The notes under the pieces were generated by a model. It saw only the letters and a program-made list of their open reading frames with translations. It was not told the origin of the DNA and did not search any database. Below are positions 7,511 to 13,353 of a DNA stretch of 13,353 bases, one piece after another. This stretch comes from Hydrogenophaga sp. (GTDB taxonomy: Bacteria > Pseudomonadota > Gammaproteobacteria > Burkholderiales > Burkholderiaceae_C): contig JAGXRS010000068.1 in the NCBI GenBank assembly GCA_018335615.1, forward strand, positions 1 through 13,353. Reading direction: 5' to 3'. Numbering within the stretch: the stretch's first letter is position 1; each line of letters starts with the position of its first letter. Made by a program: the position numbers and the translations under genes.

Positions 7511-7535
7511 GCCTCTGACTGTACAGACCAGAGGC
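7511..7535. repeat. Nested inverted repeat upstream of the aldehyde dehydrogenase gene
   Basis: Outer arms GCCTCTG (7511-7517) and CAGAGGC (7529-7535) enclose the palindrome CTGTACAG (7519-7526). It lies 98 bases upstream of the start codon at 7413 and could be an operator or a hairpin. Function is unknown. Confidence 0.4.
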
Positions 7536-7580
7536 AGAGGTTTGCGGTCCCATGTGCGCGTCCATGCGTCTGCGTATGTT

Positions 7581-7730
7581 TCAAGATGCCGTCGTTCTCC
7601 GAAGCCGATACTGCTGGTCTTGGCGCTCTTGCAGATGCGGCCACATGACCTTGCCTGTTGCAGGCTTGGGGGGTTCATCGACGAACTCGACACATCTCGG
7701 CCTCTTGTAGGTGGCCACGTGTTCTTGCGC
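7581..7730 (-). pseudogene. Degenerate C-terminal fragment of an acyl-CoA synthetase (AMP-binding enzyme)
   Basis: The minus-strand frame reads HVATYKRPRCVEFVDEPPKP, then ATGKVMWPHLQERQDQQY, then a stop at 7581-7583. This matches the C-terminal AMP-binding domain of acyl-CoA synthetases (consensus like YKxPRxVxFVDxLPKTATGKVxR). The family's catalytic lysine sits in the TGK motif, which is kept. Nothing upstream in any minus frame resembles the remaining ~450 residues of the enzyme, so this is a remnant. It lies between the aldehyde dehydrogenase gene and the badH operon, which has its own intact CoA ligase; the fragment is too diverged from aliA to be an obvious duplicate. The left edge (start of similarity) is approximate. 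Confidence 0.65.
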
Positions 7731-7932
7731 CGTGAAACCACCCGCCTGGTGCATGTTTCCGACGGTGCCGTCCACAGCTTGCAGGGCCCATGTAGAACCC
7801 GAGCAAATCGACAGGTGGATTCAAGTTCACGCGGGTCCACGGCAAGCGACACAGGTAGGCCCGCCCCCGTCGCTCAGTGGGTACCGTGCCCCACTCTGGA
7901 GCGGTTTCCTGTCGATCCGCTTTCCTCGTAGC

Positions 7933-7970
7933 AGGCCCTTGCGCTTCCGTTGCAAGGGCCTTTTTGGTTT
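7933..7970 (+). terminator. Strong rho-independent terminator without an evident gene
   Basis: AGGCCCTTGC (7933-7942) and GCAAGGGCCT (7952-7961) form a perfect 10-bp GC-rich stem with a 9-base loop, followed by TTTTTGGTTTT. This is a textbook plus-strand intrinsic terminator. No recognisable plus-strand gene ends just before it, so the gene it served has probably been lost or decayed. It also insulates the badH operon from leftward read-through. Confidence 0.8.
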
Positions 7971-8072
7971 TCGACATCCAAAGCCCAGTCCTGGCGGATC
8001 GCTGTGCCGGCTCTATGGAGGTGCGCTGGCGGGGGTACGTCTTCTGGTCCTCGAAATGCCGGCTTCTCTGGT

Positions 8073-8102
8073 GCTTAAAAGCAAACATGTTTGCGTTTAA
8101 GC
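8073..8102. promoter_or_regulatory. 30-base near-perfect palindrome, PsrA/TetR-like operator candidate
   Basis: The core GCAAACATGTTTGC (8081-8094) is a perfect 14-base palindrome. It extends outward through one mismatched pair (A8080/G8095) to GCTTAAA (8073-8079) and TTTAAGC (8096-8102). The core contains CAAAC-AT-GTTTG, which fits the C/GAAAC-N2-4-GTTTG/C pattern described for PsrA, a TetR-family repressor of fatty-acid oxidation genes. It lies about 200 bases upstream of badH and about 90 bases upstream of the predicted -35 box. Binding by any particular protein is inference. Confidence 0.6.
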
Positions 8103-8187
8103 GCCGAGAGAAAAAAGAATCGGCTCTGACAAATACTGCCTGTCTTCCCAGAGAGATAGGGTAAACACTTAGAAAGATGCTGCCACA

Positions 8188-8200
8188 ACGGTTTGACCGT
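8188..8200. promoter_or_regulatory. Short palindrome overlapping the predicted -35 box
   Basis: ACGGT (8188-8192) and ACCGT (8196-8200) are inverted around TTG, and the repeat overlaps the TTGACC -35 element of the predicted badH promoter. A regulator bound here would block polymerase. It is short and could be chance. Confidence 0.35.
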
Positions 8201-8221
8201 CGACACCTTCAGCAATAAACT
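8193..8221 (+). promoter_or_regulatory. Predicted sigma70-type promoter of the badH operon
   Basis: TTGACC (8193-8198) and TAAACT (8216-8221) are separated by 17 bases, giving good -35 and moderate -10 matches. The start of transcription would fall near 8228, leaving a leader of about 70 bases before badH. This is by eye; other weaker pairs exist in the same AT-richer stretch. Confidence 0.5.
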
Positions 8222-8240
8222 ATGACAACATCTTGTCGTA
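8221..8240. promoter_or_regulatory. Inverted repeat at the predicted transcription start, MarR/GntR-like operator candidate
   Basis: TATGACAA (8221-8228) and TTGTCGTA (8233-8240) match as inverted repeats at 7 of 8 positions with a 4-base spacer. The site covers the end of the -10 box and the predicted +1, a classic repressor position. In Rhodopseudomonas palustris the equivalent operon is repressed by the MarR-type protein BadR, so a similar regulator is a reasonable guess; no regulator gene is in this window. Confidence 0.5.
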
Positions 8241-8299
8241 AGTGGTCTTCTGCCTCGTCGGGTTGGAAACCGTTTTTGAAGTACCTAGGAGTTCAGTAA

Positions 8300-9067
8300 A
8301 TGCGCAATCTGAGTGGAAAGACCGTGATCGTGACCGGTGGTGGTGGTGGCATTGGGGGGGCGACGAGCCGCCGCTTTGCCGAGGAGGGCGCCCAGGTGGC
8401 GGTGTTTGACATGAACCTTGAGGCCGCGCAAAAAGTGGCCACTGAGATCGAAGCGGCAGGCGGTGTGGCTAAGGCCTTCAAGTGCGACATCACCGACCGC
8501 GCCGCAGTGGACGCTGCCGTGATGGCAACCGAAGCCGCGCTAGGCCCCATCGACGTGCTGGTGAACAACGCCGGTTGGGATGTGTTCAAGCCCTTCACCA
8601 AGACCGTGCCCGCCGAGTGGGAGAAGCTGATCGCCATCAACCTCACCGGCGCATTGCACATGCTGCACGCGGTGTTGCCCGGCATGGCCGAGCGCAAGAG
8701 CGGTCGCATCGTGAACATCGCCTCGGATGCGGCGCGCGGTGGCTCTTCTGGCGAAGCCGTGTATTCCGCCTGCAAGGGTGGTCTGGTGGCTCTTTCCAAG
8801 ACCTTGGCCCGTGAACATGCCCGCCAGAACATCACGGTCAACGTCGTCTGTCCGGGCCCGACCGACACCGCGCTGCTCGCCGGTGTGGCCGAAGGCGCGC
8901 GTGACCCCGCCAAGCTGCTCGAAGCCTTCCGCAGCGCCATCCCTCTGGGCCGCCTGGGCCAGCCCGACGACCTGGCCAGCGCCATCGCCTTCTTCGGCAG
9001 CGACGATGCCGGCTTCATTACCGGTCAGGTCATCAGCGTGTCTGGTGGTCTGACGATGCACGGTTGA
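8300..9067 (+). CDS. badH: 2-hydroxycyclohexanecarboxyl-CoA dehydrogenase (short-chain dehydrogenase)
   Basis: A 255-residue classical short-chain dehydrogenase. It has the cofactor motif TGGGGGIG (12-19), Asp37 at the end of the second beta strand (favouring NAD over NADP), NNAG at 89-92, and the catalytic set Ser142, Tyr155 and Lys159 (YSACK). The sequence closely follows BadH of Rhodopseudomonas palustris as I recall it, including NNAGWDVFKPFTKT, ASDAARGGSSGEAVY and the C-terminus GFITGQVISVSGGLTMHG. BadH oxidises 2-hydroxycyclohexanecarboxyl-CoA to the 2-oxo thioester, the step before ring opening. It is the first gene of the operon; AGGAG sits 8 bases before the ATG. badI follows after 40 bases. 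A run of seven G (8354-8360) lies in the glycine-rich loop. The main uncertainty is whether the substrate is the plain or a substituted alicyclic thioester. Confidence 0.9.
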   Translation: MRNLSGKTVIVTGGGGGIGGATSRRFAEEGAQVAVFDMNLEAAQKVATEIEAAGGVAKAFKCDITDRAAVDAAVMATEAALGPIDVLVNNAGWDVFKPFTKTVPAEWEKLIAINLTGALHMLHAVLPGMAERKSGRIVNIASDAARGGSSGEAVYSACKGGLVALSKTLAREHARQNITVNVVCPGPTDTALLAGVAEGARDPAKLLEAFRSAIPLGRLGQPDDLASAIAFFGSDDAGFITGQVISVSGGLTMHG

Positions 9068-9107
9068 ACACGACCGACACCTTCAACGAACACCCGAGGA
9101 AGCTCTC

Positions 9108-9890
9108 ATGAATTTCGAAGACATCCTGTACGAAGTCCGCAACGGCGTGGCCTGGATCACGATCAACCGCCCGGACAAGATGAACGCCTTTCGCGGCACC
9201 ACCTGCGACGAGATCATCAAGGCGCTGAACAAGGCCGGTTACGACCGTGAAGTCGGCTGCATCGTGCTGGCCGGCGCCGGTGACCGCGCCTTCTGCACCG
9301 GTGGCGATCAGTCGGCCCATGACGGTAACTACGACGGGCGCGGCACCATCGGCCTGCCGATGGAAGAGCTGCACACCGCGATCCGCGACGTGCCCAAGCC
9401 GGTCATCGCCCGGGTGCAGGGCTTCGCCATCGGTGGCGGCAACGTGCTGTGCACGATCTGCGACCTGACGATCTGCTCCGAGAAGGCCATCTTCGGTCAG
9501 GTCGGCCCCAAGATGGGTTCGGTGGATCCGGGCTACGGCACGGCGTTCCTGGCCCATGTGGTGGGCGAGAAGAAAGCGCGCGAGATCTGGTACCTGAACA
9601 AGCGCTACAGCGGCCAGGAAGCGGTGGACATGGGTCTGGCCAACATCTGCGTGCCGCACGAGAAGCTCGACGAGACGGTGCAGGAGTGGGCCGAGACGAT
9701 TTGCGAGCGCAGCCCGACCGCCATCGCCATTGCCAAGCGCAGCTTCAACATGGACACGGCCCACCAGAGCGGCATCGCCGGCATGGGCATGTACGCGCTC
9801 AAGTTGTACTACGACACGGAAGAGTCGCGCGAGGGCGTCAACGCCCTGAAGGAAAAGCGCAAGCCCGAGTTCCGCAAGTACGCCAAGTAA
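9108..9890 (+). CDS. badI: 2-ketocyclohexanecarboxyl-CoA hydrolase (ring-opening crotonase)
   Basis: A 260-residue crotonase-superfamily enzyme that hydrolytically opens 2-oxocyclohexanecarboxyl-CoA to pimeloyl-CoA, a reverse Dieckmann-type cleavage. It has the NRPDKMNAF N-terminal motif, the oxyanion-hole segments AFCTGGDQS (62-69) and FAIGGGNVL (106-114), and QVGPKMGSVDPGYG (131-144) with Asp140, a segment shared with the related MenB family that carries the special chemistry. The HDGNYDGRG stretch and the C-terminus RKPEFRKYAK are as in R. palustris BadI. An ordinary enoyl-CoA hydratase would have catalytic glutamates in these places and lack the GDQ motif, so BadI is preferred over a hydratase. 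It has a GAGGA ribosome-binding site, sits 40 bases after badH and 16 bases before aliB, so the three are surely co-transcribed. Confidence 0.9.
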   Translation: MNFEDILYEVRNGVAWITINRPDKMNAFRGTTCDEIIKALNKAGYDREVGCIVLAGAGDRAFCTGGDQSAHDGNYDGRGTIGLPMEELHTAIRDVPKPVIARVQGFAIGGGNVLCTICDLTICSEKAIFGQVGPKMGSVDPGYGTAFLAHVVGEKKAREIWYLNKRYSGQEAVDMGLANICVPHEKLDETVQEWAETICERSPTAIAIAKRSFNMDTAHQSGIAGMGMYALKLYYDTEESREGVNALKEKRKPEFRKYAK

Positions 9891-9906
9891 GCCCAGGAGC
9901 GCCGCG

Positions 9907-11064
9907 ATGAACCCGAACCCCTACATCGACGAAGACCTGCAGGCGCTGGCCGAAACCGTGCGCCGCTTTGCCGACGATCGCGTCAAGCCCGGTTTCCTGG
10001 AGCGCGACAAGACCCGTGACCTTGACCGCACGCTCTTGCGCGAAATGGGCGAACTCGGCTTCATCTGCCCCGAACTGCCCGAGACGTTTGGCGGCCTGGG
10101 CATGGGTTGCCTGGCCGCGGGCGTGATCCATGAAGAGATCGCGCGCGCCGACCTGAGCTTCTCCTACCTGAACCTGCTGGCCTCGCTCAACAGCCAGATC
10201 CTGTCCAAGTACGGCGATCCGGCCGTGGTCGGCCCCTGGCTGCAGAAGATCGTCAAAGGCGAGGCAATCTGCGCCATCGCACTGACCGAACCGCGCGGCG
10301 GATCCGACGCCGCCAACCTGCGCCTGCGCATCGAGCGCGACGGTGACTGCTACGTCATCAACGGCGAGAAGACCTCGATCTCCGCCGCCGACCAGGCCGA
10401 CATCACCGTGGTGTTCGGCCGCACCGGCACGCCGGAATCGGGCGCGCACGGCGTGACCGCGCTGCTGGTGCCCATGGACACCCCGGGCCTGAGCACCAAC
10501 CGTTTCGACTGCCACGGCCAGCGCGCCATCGGCCGCGGCTCGATCTTCTTCGAGAACGTGCGCATCCCCGTGAGCCACCGCTTGGGGGACGAGAACAAGG
10601 GCTTCGTGCAGGTGATGCACGGCTTCGACTTCTCGCGCTCGCTGATCGGCCTGCAGTGCCTGGCCGTGGCGCGTGTCGCGTTGGACGAGACCTGGGAATA
10701 CATCACCCAGCGCCAGGCTTTCGGGCAGCCGCTGTCGGCTTTCCAGGGCGTGACGCATCCGCTGGCCCAATTCGACACCGAGGTGGAGGGTGCGCGCCTG
10801 GTCTGCCTGCAGGGCCTGTGGCTCAAGGACAAAGGACTCCCGCATTCCGCCGAGGCTGGCATGGCCAAGTGGTGGGGTCCCAAGCTGGCCTACGACGTGA
10901 TCCACCAGTGCCTGCTGTGCTTTGGTCACGGTGGTTACGACCGCGGCCTGATGGAGCAGCGCCTGCGCGACGTGCTGGGCTTCCAGATCGGCGACGGCAC
11001 GGCCCAGATCATGAAAACCATCATCGCGCGCACCCGCGCCGGCCGCAAGAACGTGCCCGCCTGA
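9907..11064 (+). CDS. aliB: Cyclohexanecarboxyl-CoA dehydrogenase (acyl-CoA dehydrogenase family)
   Basis: A 385-residue FAD-dependent acyl-CoA dehydrogenase, normal length for the family. It has PELPETFGGLGMG near 56-67, the FAD/substrate motif ALTEPRGGSDAANL (125-138), RQAFGQPLSAFQ (269-280) and the C-terminal domain GDGTAQIMKTIIAR (362-375). The usual catalytic base is the Glu of a YEGT-type motif; here that place is Asp363 in IGDGT. To my knowledge cyclohexanecarboxyl-CoA dehydrogenases carry such an Asp, which fits the assignment. The reaction is the 1,2-desaturation of cyclohexanecarboxyl-CoA to cyclohex-1-ene-1-carboxyl-CoA, with electrons passing to ETF. AGGAGC precedes the ATG, and the gene lies between badI and the CoA ligase, as in the R. 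palustris gene cluster. A general medium-chain acyl-CoA dehydrogenase is the less likely alternative. Confidence 0.83.
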   Translation: MNPNPYIDEDLQALAETVRRFADDRVKPGFLERDKTRDLDRTLLREMGELGFICPELPETFGGLGMGCLAAGVIHEEIARADLSFSYLNLLASLNSQILSKYGDPAVVGPWLQKIVKGEAICAIALTEPRGGSDAANLRLRIERDGDCYVINGEKTSISAADQADITVVFGRTGTPESGAHGVTALLVPMDTPGLSTNRFDCHGQRAIGRGSIFFENVRIPVSHRLGDENKGFVQVMHGFDFSRSLIGLQCLAVARVALDETWEYITQRQAFGQPLSAFQGVTHPLAQFDTEVEGARLVCLQGLWLKDKGLPHSAEAGMAKWWGPKLAYDVIHQCLLCFGHGGYDRGLMEQRLRDVLGFQIGDGTAQIMKTIIARTRAGRKNVPA

Positions 11065-11101
11065 CCGGGTCGGTTCCACCACAAGAGCAGGAGACAAGAC
11101 C

Positions 11102-12754
11102 ATGGAATTCGATGCTGTCCTCATCCCGGCCCGCCGTGCGCAGGCCGTGGCACGGGGCTTCTGGCCCGACCGCACCATCAACGACGAGCTGGACGCCTGC
11201 GTGGCGGCCTGCCCCGACAAGCTGGCCCTGACGGCGGTGCAGGCCGAAAGCGGCACCACCACGCGCTTCACCTACCGCGAGCTGGCCGCCATGGCCGACC
11301 GTGTGGCCGTGGGTCTGGCGAAGCTGGGCGTGGGCAAGAACGACATCGTCGCCTGCCAGCTGCCCAACTGGTGGCAGTTCACCGTGGTGTATCTGGCCTG
11401 TTCGCGCATCGGCGCGGTGATGAACCCCCTGATGCACATCTTCCGTGAGCGCGAGTTGTCCTTTATGCTCCAGCACGGCGAGGCCAAGCTGCTGATCGTG
11501 CCCAAGGTGTTCCGGGGTTTCGACTTCGAACAGATGGTCACCGCACTGAAGCCCAGCCTGCCGCACCTGCAGCACCTGCAGCACATCGTGGTGGTGGGCG
11601 GCACCGCTGCCAACAGCTTTGAGACCCTGCTCAGTGGACCGCACTGGGAGAACGAGCCCGATGCGCGCGAGATCTTGACGCGCCACCGCGCCGGCCCGGA
11701 CGACGTGACCCAGATCATCTACACCTCGGGCACCACGGGCGAGCCCAAGGGCGTGATGCACACCGCCAACACGGTGATGGCCAACATCGTTCCCTACGCA
11801 CAGCGCCTTCAGCTGGACGCCGAAGACGTGGTGCTGATGGCCTCGCCCATGGCGCACCAGACCGGCTTCATGTACGGGCTGATCATGCCCATCCTGCTCA
11901 AGGCCAGCGCCGTGATCCTGGACATCTGGGAGCCGCTCAAGGCGATCGACCTGATCCGCGCCGAGCAGTGCAGCTTCACCATGGCTTCCACCCCGTTCCT
12001 GACCGACCTGGCCAAGAACGTGGCCGAGTCGGGCAAGACCGTGCCGACCCTGAAGACCTTTCTGTGCGCGGGCGCGCCCATCCCCGGGCCACTGGTGGAG
12101 CAGGCGCGCGCCGTGCTGGGCACCAAGATCGTGTCGGCCTGGGGCATGACAGAAAACGGCGCCGTCACGCTGATCCAGCTGAGCGACCCGGACGAGCGCG
12201 CCTTCACCACCGACGGCTGCCCGCTGCCCGGCGTGGAACTCCAGGTGGTGGACTTCGACGGTGCCGCTCTGCCCGCTGGCCAGGCCGGCAAGCTGATGGT
12301 GCGTTCGGTGTCCAACTTCGGCGGCTACCTCAAGCGTCCGCACCTCAACGGCACCGATGCCGAGGGTTGGTTCGACACCGGCGACCTCGCCCGGCTGGAC
12401 GAGCAGGGCTATGTGCGCATCACCGGCCGCAGCAAGGACGTGATCATCCGTGGCGGCGAAAACATCCCGGTGGTCGAGATCGAGGCGCTGCTGTACCGGC
12501 ACCCCGCCATTGCCATGGCCGCGGTGGTGGCCTACCCCGACGAGCGCCTGGGCGAGCGCGCCTGTGCGGTGGTGGTCCCCAAGGCCGGGCAGTCCATCGA
12601 CCTGGCGTCCATCGTGGACTTCATGAAATCCCAGAAGGTGGCGATGCAGTACATCCCCGAACGCCTGATCGTGCGCGACGCGATGCCGTCCACGCCGTCC
12701 GGAAAGATCCAGAAATTCAAGCTGCGCAAGATGCTGCGCGAAGACCAGGCCTGA
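11102..12754 (+). CDS. aliA: Cyclohexanecarboxylate-CoA ligase (AMP-forming)
   Basis: A 550-residue AMP-forming acyl-CoA synthetase, normal length. Motifs: the phosphate-binding loop YTSGTTGEPKGV beginning at Tyr207; the adenine/acyl motif WGMTENG; WFDTGDLARLDEQGY and GRSKDVIIRGGENI, the hinge region; and PSTPSGKIQKF with catalytic Lys535. It activates a carboxylic acid through an acyl-adenylate to the CoA thioester, and by position the substrate is cyclohexanecarboxylate or a close alicyclic relative, making it the entry step of the pathway. AGGAGA precedes the ATG; the gap from aliB is 37 bases and to the next gene 47 bases. Related ligases act on medium-chain fatty acids or aromatic acids, so the substrate rests on gene context rather than on a specific residue. 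Confidence 0.82.
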   Translation: MEFDAVLIPARRAQAVARGFWPDRTINDELDACVAACPDKLALTAVQAESGTTTRFTYRELAAMADRVAVGLAKLGVGKNDIVACQLPNWWQFTVVYLACSRIGAVMNPLMHIFRERELSFMLQHGEAKLLIVPKVFRGFDFEQMVTALKPSLPHLQHLQHIVVVGGTAANSFETLLSGPHWENEPDAREILTRHRAGPDDVTQIIYTSGTTGEPKGVMHTANTVMANIVPYAQRLQLDAEDVVLMASPMAHQTGFMYGLIMPILLKASAVILDIWEPLKAIDLIRAEQCSFTMASTPFLTDLAKNVAESGKTVPTLKTFLCAGAPIPGPLVEQARAVLGTKIVSAWGMTENGAVTLIQLSDPDERAFTTDGCPLPGVELQVVDFDGAALPAGQAGKLMVRSVSNFGGYLKRPHLNGTDAEGWFDTGDLARLDEQGYVRITGRSKDVIIRGGENIPVVEIEALLYRHPAIAMAAVVAYPDERLGERACAVVVPKAGQSIDLASIVDFMKSQKVAMQYIPERLIVRDAMPSTPSGKIQKFKLRKMLREDQA

Positions 12755-12801
12755 AGACCCCCGAGTTCCCCTGCCGACCACAACCCCAACGGAGACAAGC
12801 C

Positions 12802-13353
12802 ATGTTCAATTTTCCGAAGAATCCCCTGCGCCGGCGCCTCGTCCAGAGCGCCGCCATCAGCCTGTGCACACTGGGGGCTCTCGGCGCAGCCCAGGCGCAG
12901 CAGGCTTGGCCCACAGCCAAACCCATCCGCATCGTGGTCGGCTTCGCGCCCGGTGGTACCACCGACGCCATGGCGCGGGTCGTGGCGCAGTCGCTCGGTG
13001 ACGCGCTGGGTCAGTCGGTGATCGTGGACAACAAGCCGGGCGCCAGCGGCAACCTGGCCGCCAGTGAAGTCATCCGCGCCACACCGGACGGCTACACCTT
13101 CCTGATCGCACCCACCTCTTTCGAGACAGCCAACCCCTTCCTCTTCAAGCAGACCCTCGCCCCCGCGAAGGAACTGACCCCGGTGGCCGGCGTGGGCCGC
13201 AGCCAGATGTACCTGGTGGTCAAGCCCCAGTCCACCTTCAAGGATGCGAAGGAACTGGTGGCCTTCGCTCGCGCCAATCCCGACAAGCTGTCGTATGCCT
13301 CGGCCGGCGCCGGCACGCCACCCCATCTGGCGGGCGAACTCTTCAAGAAGGTC
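12802..13353 (+). CDS. Bug/TctC-family periplasmic substrate-binding protein, N-terminal part (partial)
   Basis: The first 184 codons of a tripartite tricarboxylate transporter-type binding protein (Bug family), running off the right edge; full members are about 320-330 residues. An N-terminal export signal is clear: a basic stretch with RRR at 10-12, a hydrophobic core to about residue 28, and a likely cleavage after AQA (residue 32). The arginine cluster RRRLVQ is Tat-like but not a perfect Tat motif. The mature part shows PIRIVVGFAPGGTTDAMAR, VIVDNKPGASGNLAA and ATPDGYTFLIAP, all typical. Such proteins bind small carboxylates in the periplasm, and many in Burkholderiales are orphans encoded beside catabolic genes. 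Here it follows aliA by 47 bases with GGAGA before the ATG, suggesting it binds cyclohexanecarboxylate or a similar acid. The membrane partners TctA/TctB are not in the window. Confidence 0.9.
   Translation, partial: MFNFPKNPLRRRLVQSAAISLCTLGALGAAQAQQAWPTAKPIRIVVGFAPGGTTDAMARVVAQSLGDALGQSVIVDNKPGASGNLAASEVIRATPDGYTFLIAPTSFETANPFLFKQTLAPAKELTPVAGVGRSQMYLVVKPQSTFKDAKELVAFARANPDKLSYASAGAGTPPHLAGELFKKV

Larger units (their letters stand above)
7414..8299. other. Long gap between divergent aldehyde dehydrogenase gene and badH operon
   Basis: 886 bases with no intact gene. It holds, from left to right: a nested inverted repeat about 100 bases upstream of the aldehyde dehydrogenase start, a degenerate acyl-CoA synthetase C-terminus on the minus strand, an orphan plus-strand terminator, a 30-base palindrome, and the probable promoter and operators of the badH operon. 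Several 60-170 residue frames cross the left half, but none resembles a known protein and they overlap one another. Confidence 0.6.

Noticed and set aside
7868..7935. tRNA-like stretch containing GCTCAGTGGGTA followed by a terminator
   Set aside because: The D-loop-like motif is suggestive, but no TTCGANNC T-loop, matching acceptor arms or clear anticodon stem can be drawn, so it is probably chance.
7877..8164. 95-residue plus-strand open frame before badH
   Set aside because: It runs through a strong terminator hairpin and a palindromic operator candidate, is cysteine-rich and has no recognisable domain or good ribosome-binding site.
9838..11271. 477-residue minus-strand open frame over aliB
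   Set aside because: Antisense shadow of an intact acyl-CoA dehydrogenase; no domain is recognisable in the minus frame.
11021..12781. 586-residue minus-strand open frame over aliA
   Set aside because: It is a high-GC antisense shadow: histidine- and glycine-rich, with no known domain, while the plus strand encodes a complete AMP-forming ligase with all motifs.
1..13353. CRISPR arrays, prophage genes, toxin-antitoxin or defence systems
   Set aside because: No regularly spaced direct repeats, phage structural genes or defence-type domains are visible anywhere in the window.

Overview
The window looks like chromosomal DNA of a high-GC betaproteobacterium, most likely a Burkholderiales/Comamonadaceae relative. 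This is inferred from codon and GC use, the EtfA and P-II sequences, the Bug-type (TctC) substrate-binding protein and the style of the hybrid kinase; no rRNA or other definitive marker is present.

Layout. Bases 1-162 are the 3' end of etfA (electron transfer flavoprotein alpha). After a 424-base stretch with no convincing gene comes a large soluble hybrid sensor kinase (587-3472; PAS-GAF-PAS-PAS-HisKA-HATPase-REC). From about 3774 to 5921 lies a decayed region: a P-II gene (glnK) with a one-base insertion near its 3' end, an ammonium transporter gene missing its 5' half, the first ~95 codons of a CaiB/BaiF CoA-transferase cut off by an IS5-family transposase remnant that has itself lost its 5' end and carries a frameshift, and a plausible IS right end flanked by TTAA. 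An intact aldehyde dehydrogenase gene (5974-7413, minus strand) follows, with its stop codon inside a strong hairpin.

Bases 7414-8299 (886 bases) hold no intact gene, but do hold a degenerate acyl-CoA synthetase C-terminus, an orphan rho-independent terminator, and three inverted repeats around a good sigma70-like promoter.

The right side (8300-13353) is one co-oriented operon: badH, badI, aliB, aliA and the start of a Bug-family periplasmic binding protein. AliA would activate cyclohexanecarboxylate to its CoA thioester, AliB would desaturate it, a hydratase (BadK, not in this window) would hydrate the alkene, BadH would oxidise the 2-hydroxy product to the 2-oxo thioester, and BadI would open the ring hydrolytically to pimeloyl-CoA. 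Electrons from AliB normally pass to ETF, and an etfA end lies at the left edge, although nothing in the sequence ties that gene to this operon. The binding protein may serve uptake of the alicyclic acid or a related carboxylate.

The most interesting points are the alicyclic-acid (naphthenic-acid-type) operon with its palindromic operator candidates, the Asp-for-Glu substitution at the predicted catalytic base of AliB, and the multi-step gene-decay scar at glnK-amtB-caiB-IS5. I see no CRISPR array, rRNA or convincing tRNA, and no clearly novel multigene system.
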